A DNA stretch of 64,000 nucleotides, taken from the NCBI GenBank assembly GCA_900095095.1, contig FMBT01000458.1, positions 1 through 64,000 of the forward strand, written 5' to 3'. The notes beneath the pieces were generated by a model, which was not told the origin of the DNA, searched no databases, and saw only the letters and a program-made list of their open reading frames with translations. The stretch's first letter is position 1; each line of letters begins with the position of its first letter. This DNA is from Fragilariopsis cylindrus CCMP1102. Lineage: Eukaryota; Bacillariophyta; Bacillariophyceae; Bacillariales; Bacillariaceae. Made by a program: the position numbers and the translations under genes. Of this stretch, positions 55,558 through 64,000 are shown piece by piece.

Positions 55558-57341
55558 ATGTTCAATCGTTATCTTCTCACAGCCAATAAGAGCGTTTTCC
55601 GAGTCACGAAAAGTCATGGTTTTTCGACGACGACGAGAAGATTAAAACCCGTTTGGGCTACTGTCGATCCAAAAGATATGGGCGTCGACAAGGAACCACA
55701 TGCTGTACAGAATCTTGTAGATGGGAAATGGGAAACAGGAAAATCGGCGGTGATCACCGTTCCTCATCCTCTCGATGCCGATGCACCTCCAATCTTTACT
55801 GTTCCTGATACTCAGATTTCAGAACTTGATCCGTTCTTCAAGAGTTTACGTAAAGTACCGAAATCGGGTGTTCACAACCCAATGAAGAACCCTGAACGAT
55901 ACGTTGAATACGGAGAAATCAGTCGACTGGTAAGAATCTGAAGTAATGAAAAAGAAAAAGATAAACATTTTGGATGAATAAGGGAGAGTAAGGATCTATT
56001 CTAACCGACTTCCACGTTTCCGTTTTTTTTCCTAATTCTACACTAAAGGCTGGAGCTGCTCTTTCAGACCCTGAGATTGCCGAATTTTTTACACAATGCA
56101 TCATCAAGTGCGTACCGAAGTCACATGCACAAGCAGCAGGGGAAGTCAAAGTCACAGCTGCATTTCTGAACAATTTTGCTGGTGATAATGTTCGACGTTT
56201 AGTAAAATCCTTTGGTGTACCCGGTGATCACTATGGTCAGATGTCTGTAGGACATCGTTGGCCGTACGGTCCAGTAGCACTAGTTACTCCATTCAATTTT
56301 CCTTTGGAAATACCTGTCTTACAGTTGATGGGAGCCTTGTTTATGGGTAATAAGCCTGTATTAAAACCATCGGAAAACGTTTCATTCGTAATGGAGCAAT
56401 TTTTGCATCTATTGATTCATTGTGGTATGGATCCCAATGATGTAGATTTTTTGAACTGTAAGGGACCTGTCGCACAAGAGCTTATTGTTGGTGCTCCGGT
56501 ACGGGTGACTCAATTTACTGGATCGTCTCGCGTGGCAGAATTATTACTCCAAGCAACAAACGGGAAGATAAAGATCGAGGATGCAGGATTCGATTGGAAA
56601 GTTATTGGACCAGATGTTGGTGATGTAGACTACGTTGCTTGGCAGTGTGACCAAGATGCGTACGCTTCCATAGGACAAAAATGTTCTGCTCAATCCATAT
56701 GCTTCATTCACGAAAATTGGAAGGAAGCTGGACTACTCGAAAAACTCAAAGCTAGAGCGGCGACACGCAATCTTGATGATTGTACCATTGGACCAGTTTT
56801 GACCGTAACGACAGAACAAATTCTGAGTCATACCAATAAAATTGCCAGTCTTCCCGGTGCTGAGGTCTTATGGGGAGGGAAGGAGCTAACGGGACACAAA
56901 ATTCCTAAGGTGTACGGTGCGGTCGAACCTACAGCTGTCTTCGTTCCTCTTGAAGAAATGTTAAAAGAAGAAAACTTTGATACTTGTGTAAGCGAAATCT
57001 TTGCTCCCTTCCAGGTTATTACATACTTTAATGATGATAACGTAGACCTTGTTTTGCAAGCCTTAGAGGGAATGGATAATCACCTCACGGCAGCTTGCGT
57101 ATCGAACGATCCTGCCTTTCAATCCAAAATCTTGGCTAACACTGTGAATGGTACGACATACGCTGGACGTCGGGCTCGTACCACGGGAGCGCCTCAAAAT
57201 CATTGGTTCGGACCTGCAGGAGATCCTCGTGGTTGTGGTATTGGGTCGCCAGAAGCCATTCAATTGGTGTGGTCGTGTCATCGGGAAATTATCCATGATT
57301 CTTTTGTTCCCTCCGAATGGAAAGATGGACAACAATCGTAA
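55558..57341 (+). CDS. P5CDH: Delta-1-pyrroline-5-carboxylate dehydrogenase (ALDH12-type)
   Basis: Exons 55558-55929 and 56049-57341, joined by a 119-base GTAAGA...AAG intron in phase 0; 554 residues. It oxidises P5C (glutamate semialdehyde) to glutamate with NAD+, the last step of proline breakdown in mitochondria. The N-terminus (RYLLTANKSVFRVTKS) looks like a mitochondrial presequence. The body matches plant ALDH12A1 closely: TPFNFPLEIPVLQ, FTGSSRVAE, KIEDAGFDWKV, the catalytic Cys in GQKCSAQS, IFAPFQVIT, NGTTYAGRR and TTGAPQNHWFGPAGDPRG. Length is normal for the family. Confidence 0.95.
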
Positions 57342-57531
57342 TTCATACATACAGATAAAACCCCATGAGAATAAACAATAGATAATAAGTACCTAATTAT
57401 ATTAAGGCCTTCTCCGAAGAAAAAGGTTGTACTAGGATGATTGAGCATCAACAAGAAGAGAAACGGAAATTTCAGTCAATCATGTTTCATAAAACTATGG
57501 AGAAATAATATTAACAATTTTACTTATATCG

Positions 57532-58710
57532 TTACGCTTTTAATACTGAGTATGACAACCTTTCCGAATTGGCCTTGTAGTTTCCTTTAGAAAAACCGTT
57601 ATTATCTTTCCATTTCAATTCTCCAACTTGAGGGAGTGAGATACAGCATCGGGATGCTGTTAATAGTTTCTTCAGGGTATCGGTACACCTCGCTCCTTTG
57701 GAAGAGTTGTAGTCCCCCCAAGGATCGTCACAATCATGAAGTAAATACATATCATAATCATCTTCTTCGAACCAGCATACTCGATTCATGCTATCTTCGT
57801 GTGAAAACACAATGGGTTCGTCCAAAAAGCAAGCTCTTTTTGATGTTGGAAAATGGTTCAAGTCTGTGATGTCAAAACCACAATCATCATTGGACCTCGT
57901 TTCGGAGGATATGGAAGAACATTCTGTCAAGAGAGTCTGATCTTGAAGTCGAACATCCGATACATCATTCGATTTGAGATCTTTCGTCCTTCTTTCATTA
58001 CTATCATAAATATCCGAGAACGACTGATGATGATGTGATGCTCCATTTCGATGCTTTTCGTTTCCTTTTTCATCATATCCCAGTCCGAAATTCATCTCCA
58101 TCAAAGTGACAAGCGTTTGAGTTTCTGGGTCAAAGAAAAGTTGTGCATAAGAAATGTTGCCTTTTGGTATCCCTCCGTTTGCTTCTGGGAGGAACTTAAT
58201 GGGCGAATTATTGGTGGAGCCACTGCTTTCACGTTTGCCATGTTTATCATAATCTTGAAACTCGTTGTGGCACTTTTTTCTCGTTACAACAAAATCGTCA
58301 TCTCTCTCTTCATCATTGAACCTAGATTTGATAGTGTTATCATCATCGTCGTCGTCGTCGTCGTAGTCAGCATCATTGCCATTATATAATCCACTGAAAG
58401 TAAAGTCTGATCCTGCTGTCAATGAGGACGTAGAAAGAACTAGATCTAGGTCGTCGTCATCCATAAAAGAAATCCATTCATCAACAAGATCTATCTTGTC
58501 GTTGTTCTGTTGTGGTATCGTTCTTCGACGTTGTTCCAATTCACGAAAAACATCGTCACGAGTCACCCCATCAGGGATTTGAATTTTCCCTTCGGTGTCT
58601 TCATTCTGTTCATACAAGTAGGAAAACCACAAATTCAATGTGTTCCACCCTACAACAGATAACTTTACATCTCCTTCAGAACCAAGATACTTCGAACGGG
58701 TAACAGCCAT
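57532..58710 (-). CDS. Acidic protein of unknown function
   Basis: 392 residues, single exon. The N-terminus (residues 1-80) is mixed and ordered (VVGWNTLNLWFSYLYEQ, GVTRDDVFRELEQRR). A Ser/Asp-rich middle with a run of Asp follows, then YAQLFFDPETQTLVTLMEM and a C-terminal stretch with FDITDLNHFP and DYDMYLLHDCDDPWGDY. I recognise no domain. The clear ATG, the length and islands of ordered sequence in disordered linkers support a real gene. No targeting signal seen. Confidence 0.6.
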   Translation of the reverse strand: MAVTRSKYLGSEGDVKLSVVGWNTLNLWFSYLYEQNEDTEGKIQIPDGVTRDDVFRELEQRRRTIPQQNNDKIDLVDEWISFMDDDDLDLVLSTSSLTAGSDFTFSGLYNGNDADYDDDDDDDDNTIKSRFNDEERDDDFVVTRKKCHNEFQDYDKHGKRESSGSTNNSPIKFLPEANGGIPKGNISYAQLFFDPETQTLVTLMEMNFGLGYDEKGNEKHRNGASHHHQSFSDIYDSNERRTKDLKSNDVSDVRLQDQTLLTECSSISSETRSNDDCGFDITDLNHFPTSKRACFLDEPIVFSHEDSMNRVCWFEEDDYDMYLLHDCDDPWGDYNSSKGARCTDTLKKLLTASRCCISLPQVGELKWKDNNGFSKGNYKANSERLSYSVLKA

Positions 58711-59824
58711 AGTGTATGGATTAAGAAAAATGATGAACGATTCGATTCGAGTCGACTATAGGTTTAGATAATGACAGATTCAATTCCTCTTCTTCTTTTT
58801 TATATCTTCGCTTGATTTACAAGTCGAATGCTGAACAGAACTGAATAGATCAATAAAGGATTGTGATGGTACGACATGAGGTGTATTATGATGTTGATAC
58901 CGTACTTCACACTCGTAATTCGTAAGCCCTAATGCAGACAGAAAATAAAATCGTTATCGAAGATGATGATGATGTCTCCACCACTACAAGTACTTTGCTA
59001 GCCATTGTTTTCTTTTTGTTCCCGCCTAGATGAAAAATTGATTTTTCGGTCTACAGAGGGGTAATTATGATATATATTCGTAATAAAATCTCAACGAACA
59101 CGATCTATATATATATTTTGAATTTTTTTATCATGTGGATCGCATCACACGCCCCTTTCGTTATTTAAATGATACGAAAATACCATTCAATAGAATAGAT
59201 TGATTACTGACTCAATGATTGTTTTCCTTTTTCTAGCAGAGTGATCATCATTTTTTAGATCGTATGACCTTTGCAAAATGTAGGAGTTGTTACGGTAACA
59301 AATATTGAAATTTTCATTTTTGAAACGAAAAAAAAATGAATTGCTTTTTTTTACACCTTGTCTCGTCCCGCGTTTTCGTCATATGATCTATACATATCAT
59401 ACATACCTCCAGTATCTCGCGCAAAATATGACAAACTCTTATTTAAAACATACCTTCAACGTACAGTACAACGATACCAATAACAAATACAGTACACACC
59501 GTATCGAGCGAGATGCGAGATATCGAGACGACTTTCACCATAAGCAATAGATATCTTGTGTTGTTGTGAGTTGTGAGTTATGTTGTATCTTGTTGTTGTA
59601 TCTTGTTGTTGTTGTTGTTGTGTTGTTGTTTTAAGTTCCGACGTGACTTTTATTTTGCTCATCTCATCTTCTTGGCGTGCAATTCGACTGACTAACATGA
59701 TTTTTTCTCAGAAATCGCATTCCGTCCAGGACAAAATTAAATTATTGTGTATCTGCTGTACCGTAACAGCGTATCATACTTGGAGTATTACCATCATCAA
59801 TCAAAAAGCAACAATTTATACATC
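58711..59824. other. Divergent intergenic region
   Basis: 1.1 kb between the acidic orphan (minus) and the LIN9-like gene (plus). It has a TTG-rich run at about 59580-59630 and an AT-rich run near 59105. Frames at 59305 and 59456 have no domain character. Confidence 0.5.
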
Positions 59825-62800
59825 ATGGCAGAACATCAGAGTGCCGAAAGTTCCCTTATGATGGGAGAGACAGATGAAGAAAAGTCTGTTGAAAGCAACG
59901 AGGACATGTTTTCTATGCATGCCGATATGAACCAAGATTTAGAAGATAATAACCATAACAAGAATGATAATGACAATGATAACGATAATAGCGACAATGA
60001 TAAAGACGCTGATAACGATAATGATAACAGTAACAATAATAGCGACAACGAGAAAGACGATGATAATCAAAACCGTGTGAGAAGAAGCAGTAGAAAAATT
60101 GGTGATACTAACAATAAGAAGACTGATGATGAACACGAAGACGATGACGACGAAAATGAAAATGAGAATGAGAATGAAACTGATACTAATAATAAAGGAA
60201 TCAACGACGACGAGGACGACGACGATGAATCCAAGACCCAAAGAAAGAAAATCAAGAAGCTACCAACAAAAAAGAATCTGAATCAACCTACCTTGGAGGC
60301 AATGGAAAAATATCTCAAAAGTGGAAAGTTCTTCGATGATTCATTAGAATATGAAGAAGTTGGAGCCTTTGCATCGAAGATTCATCGGTACACACAGAAC
60401 GTACACGATTACGCCGTGGGTTGATCTTTCAGGATGGTGCAATCGAAAATGGAGATGATCCAAACGCTGATATTAATCCTATTATTATTACAGCCGAGGA
60501 TGCTGCCGATGAACTACTATACAATCAAGTGTACCAGAGAGAAGAATTTTATGCTGTTGCGACAGAATTTTCTAAAACCATGGTAGATGGTGCACACGAT
60601 ATGGCTGGATCGAACTCTATCAGTCATTCCAAGACAGTGAATTGGTTGAAACGTGCCGCGGGGATGCAACGTCAATACGACCCCTATGATCAAACAACTT
60701 CTAAGCGACGTCAAAATATATTACTACATCGCCAAGAACAACAATCACAGGCAGGAGGACTATATTCAGAGGAGTCAGAAGATGGAGGAGAAGAAGAAAT
60801 AATTACTGCTTCTGCAGATAGTGGTGGGGGTGGAGATGGTACTTTGGCACCAAAACGATTAACTCGAAGACGGGTCCGGATGACTCGTAAAAAGAGACGG
60901 CAAGAACGATTGGATAAGGAAACAGAAAACTTTCGAATCTTAGCGGATGTAGTTGGGGAACTTGAAAAGCAATCGGGTGCTGTTTCTGAAGGACGTAGCA
61001 AGAAGGGTAACAAGCTAGGTACTGGTAGTGTGTCACCATTGACTATTGACGGAGGTGCTGCTGCTGAAGGTGATGATGACGATGATGGTGATGTAGGTAT
61101 GATGGATGCCATTCCGGAAGAAATCGTTGACGTAACACCTGAATCATTCCCGAGCTTAGAATCAACGGGTTTGACACAAATTGGTTCCAATAATATCTAT
61201 AAAGGTTCAACGATAGCCGCCCTCGCAACTTATATGGATTCGAATCAAAGTAATCAAAAGGACGATGATGATACAATGATGGTAGAAAAAGAAAAAGAGT
61301 CGTCTCAACAAATTGCATCAGAGTATATAAGTCTTCCACCACCAATAGCCAAGCTTGGTTTGGAATTCCGTCCACAATTATTGAAACTAAAAGAAGTCAG
61401 TAAAACTCCTCGGAACATACAACAAGAACAAGACAAGGGCGTTGACGCTCCCAAAAAGAAGAATTATTCCGATGATTTGTATGTCAAAAACTGCAAGACT
61501 TTGATGAATACATTATCTAATAAGCATGCAAGAAATTGGGCTGTCCACGAATTTTTCTACAGTGATATGGATCGTGAATGGTATCAGAACGATGGGTTTA
61601 TTTCCGAACTCGCTAAGCTCGGTTTACCTATCACTTCGAAGACACGATTAACGAAACAAGAATGGAGTCTTGTTCGGTGTAAACTACGATCGCGACCTCG
61701 TCTCTTCTCTAAGCGGTTCATTGCAGATCAGATCAAGAAAAGAAATCGTCATCGGAACCTTCTTCGGAAATTGCAACAAGATCCTGACATTACAGAATTC
61801 TCACCGATTCCTATAGGCACTGTTGTTACTGCATATCACAAGCATGGTTGTACTATATGTCAAGGGAGGGTGCTATTTCATGATCTGAGCAATCACAATT
61901 ACCTTGTTCAATTTGATGATGAGGAATTTGGTTGCGAAATCTGTCCAGATTCTGAGGTAGCAGTCACTACTGCGTCTATCAGTAGTAGCAACGGAAAGCA
62001 TACTGTTAAGTCTCCCCATCCCTTGTACAAGCCATGTAAGATATTCGCCAGTGAACAGAAAACAGATATTAAAGAATTAGTACTTTCAAAAGGTACCGCA
62101 AGCGGTGGACGTACGGAAAGTATTGAGCGAGAGATTTTGGTTAGTTTACTCGCTGCCATCAAAGAAGGATTTGAAAGGAAGGAGAACATTCTCAAGGCAT
62201 TAGAAAGTTGCTCTGAAAATCCAGGTATAAACGCATCGAAACATATTTCTTGGCTTTTAGCGAATCTTGATCGAAGCAATAGCACACTTCAAAAGGCTTT
62301 GACCCATCTGCAAGTACTTTATGGTATAACATACGAAAATGCGACGTCGGAAGAAGATGCAAACGTAGAAAGAATGAAATTACGTAACGAATACCCAGAT
62401 AATAAGTCGTGTCAAGAATTGGTTGCATCGCTTACGTCCATGTCAGAGAAGGTCGGAGAACTCATTTTTTCGGATAACGATGCTAGTGATGAGAAACAAA
62501 AGAATGAATCGTCCATGTTGCAGAAAGATTTAGCAGGCAGTGCAAGCTTACTTGTACTTGCCAACTTTCTAGCTGAATCGTCTTCATTAGAATCAGATAA
62601 AGCGGCTTATTCGAGTACGATGGATGCTGTTTTGAAATCGTCACTTGACAAATACGCAAACATTTGTTTAGCCCCGACGTCAGAGACTTTACTTATCGGC
62701 CAAAAATTAGAAAATGAATCTCAGATGAAAATGAAATGAAACACCTTGCTGATGCGGTCGGAATGCTTCGAGCCGAAGTTGCTATCGCAACTGATGAAAA

Positions 62801-62840
62801 TAGAACCTTTGAACACACTCTTTGTATGGGCAACAATTAA
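59825..62840 (+). CDS. LIN9: LIN9/ALY-like DIRP-domain protein (DREAM/MuvB type), two apparent frameshifts
   Basis: The start at 59825 opens a long acidic Asp/Asn/Glu region, then a basic RKKIKK patch. At about 60418-60422 (GGGTT) the frame shifts, and AVG..FQDGAIENG reads on naturally. The DIRP domain lies around 61480-61780: ARNWAVHEFFYSDMDREWY, KTRLTKQEWSLVRCKL, RPRLFSKRFIADQ, followed by IPIGTVVTAYHKHG and YLVQFDDEEFG, matching the LIN9 tudor-like part. LIN9 and plant ALY proteins are core subunits of MuvB/DREAM complexes that control cell-cycle genes with Myb and E2F factors. Near 62720 a second shift gives a helical end (KHLADAVGMLRAEVAIATDE) to 62840. DIRP assignment is firm; the gene product is about 1,000 residues once both shifts are allowed for. 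Confidence 0.85.
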
Positions 62841-63245
62841 CGAATGGGTGATAGTCTTTCGAGGTTTACCAATTACAAATGAAAATCATAAAAGATCTAT
62901 TGTTGTTTCTATCCCTGCATTTTTTCCGTATGATTTATTAGAAGTATCTACTATGGACTATTAATCTACTCTACTAATACGTAGTGTGGTACTGGTGTGT
63001 TGAATTCGGGGTTTCGTCGCCGCACAATCATGCAATGGTAGGCTATTGTAGATCGAATACAATCAGTGCATCACAGTATTATGCATGTGTGTGTGTGTGT
63101 GATGTAGTTGTTTGAAAAATGTTAACTATGCATAGAAAATAGGAAGATCTTGTAAGGTGTATTCTATAATTTTAGAATGAAATGAAAGAAAAGGGTTACT
63201 GATCTTCTATCGATCTATGAATAGCTTCAGTCAGCATATTCTGGT
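62841..63245. other. Convergent 3' region
   Basis: About 400 bases with a (TG)n run near 63087-63101. No gene seen. Confidence 0.4.
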
Positions 63246-64000
63246 TTAATAATTCGAGAACCAGGTTTGCTTGTAACGTTGTGGTTCTTGTGCTTGATTT
63301 AGATCAGGAGCTTCCAATCTCACTTGCAAGTGTTGTCGGTTTGTATATGCAAAACAAATCAAGACAATCGGTCCCAAAACAATTGAGGTAAGCGGCAATA
63401 TCACAGAAACCAAGAATGACATTATCTTGTTTGCTATGAATTGTAACTGACTCGAATGTCTCCCTAAAAGGCACAAGAATATCAAAACCCCATCGCAGTA
63501 GTTGACTTCCGGACATTGTCGATTATTCAAAATATAATCAATGTACGACGCTACAGAACCATCTGGTTGTAGAGTTTGCTGTTCATTTCCTCCATCGAAT
63601 AACGGAGTCGCGTCGCCATATTGAGCACCGTTTTGACATTTGTACGCTCTACAGCTCGTACTAAGCCTCATACACGCCCAACAAAAATCGGCTTTACAGT
63701 GTGAGCATCTCATATGATTGCATCCGGAAGCTTTAGCAATCGGTACGGAACATGATGGACACGGCCTAGTATTGGCATCCATCCATCGGGATGTTTCATC
63801 GTCTTGGAAATGTTCAGATTCGACTGGTAGTACAAATTTTTCATCACAACAAGGACATTTAACGGAAATCGGACGGTATAATTGTACTCTCGCCTTCAGT
63901 GCCAAATTGTATTGTACCATCAATGCTATCTTTCCAAAAACACACAAGGGTAAAATCATTGAAAGTAAATCCACTGAAGCCGATTGTGACTTATATGTTG
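63246..64000 (-). CDS. RBR-type E3 ubiquitin ligase, C-terminal part
   Basis: The frame runs open off the right edge, so the N-terminal part is missing from the window. Visible is a Cys-rich pair (CPCCDEKFVLP) from the in-between-ring part and then RING2: RPCPSCSVPIAKASGCNHMR, CSHCKADFCWAC. The Cys in GCNHM sits where RBR ligases have the catalytic cysteine that carries ubiquitin as a thioester. A C-terminal hydrophobic segment (FLVSVILPLTSIVLGPIVLI) suggests a tail-anchored membrane protein, as in some RBR ligases. The N-terminal RING1 must lie beyond 64000. Confidence 0.8.
   Translation of the reverse strand, partial: TYKSQSASVDLLSMILPLCVFGKIALMVQYNLALKARVQLYRPISVKCPCCDEKFVLPVESEHFQDDETSRWMDANTRPCPSCSVPIAKASGCNHMRCSHCKADFCWACMRLSTSCRAYKCQNGAQYGDATPLFDGGNEQQTLQPDGSVASYIDYILNNRQCPEVNYCDGVLIFLCLLGRHSSQLQFIANKIMSFLVSVILPLTSIVLGPIVLICFAYTNRQHLQVRLEAPDLNQAQEPQRYKQTWFSNY

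Noticed and set aside
60416-60432. 17-base GT...AG segment in the LIN9-like gene as a mini-intron
   Set aside because: Removing it also restores the frame, but 17 bases is far below any usual intron, and a one-base indel at GGGTT gives a more natural protein (AVG, then FQDGAIE).
10978-62840. A physical cluster of chromatin genes (EAF6, HMG-box, PHD-PWWP, LIN9) as a functional unit
   Set aside because: They are spread over 50 kb among unrelated genes on both strands; proximity alone is not evidence in this type of genome.
1-64000. tRNA or rRNA genes
   Set aside because: I looked for T-loop words such as GGTTCGAAT and for rRNA-like blocks and found none outside coding regions; a covariance-model scan would be decisive.

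Overview
The window looks like nuclear DNA of a diatom. Four observations point this way. The DNA is AT-rich, with short GT-AG introns. Several predicted proteins start with a signal peptide followed by a Phe-containing cleavage motif of the kind used for import into secondary red plastids (genes at 15897, 17896, 25139 and less clearly 14930). A Ty1/copia element resembles diatom copia (CoDi) elements. Proteins are rich in Ser, Asn and Asp low-complexity runs. The species cannot be named from the sequence alone.

Layout. 1-7834: a Ty1/copia LTR retrotransposon on the minus strand, cut by the window edge only inside its outer LTR. 8091-8804: a probable relic of a reverse-transcriptase C-terminus. 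8932-19116: a two-helix membrane protein, an EAF6-like histone acetyltransferase subunit with an AT-hook, a double HMG-box protein, a CGL160-like plastid ATP-synthase assembly protein, a plastid-targeted methyltransferase and a thylakoid-lumen protein. 19117-21305: an aldose 1-epimerase fused in one frame to an N-terminal protein methyltransferase (NTM1 family). 21723-31327: a large unknown secretory or plastid protein, a SAP-domain plastid protein, a 3 kb gene-poor stretch, a Ser-rich orphan and an OMS1-like methyltransferase. 31658-47971: a PX-domain AGC kinase, a zinc-finger/ankyrin protein, an SLC25-type carrier, a thioredoxin-fold protein without CxxC, a PHD-PWWP protein and an SthA-like flavoprotein without its redox cysteines. 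48527-54434: a Ty3/gypsy element with 190-bp LTRs and a TATTA target-site duplication. 55558-64000: delta-1-pyrroline-5-carboxylate dehydrogenase, an acidic orphan, a LIN9/DIRP protein and the C-terminal part of an RBR ubiquitin ligase.

The genes stand singly on both strands with no operon-like grouping. Several act in chromatin (EAF6, HMG-box, PHD-PWWP, LIN9) or in the plastid, but their nearness does not by itself show a shared pathway. Seven host genes carry about ten apparent frameshifts. Several lie in short homopolymers, so sequence error is a likely cause and those proteins should be read with that in mind. Coordinates of multi-exon genes are outer limits; exons are given in the text. 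I saw no rRNA, tRNA or CRISPR array.
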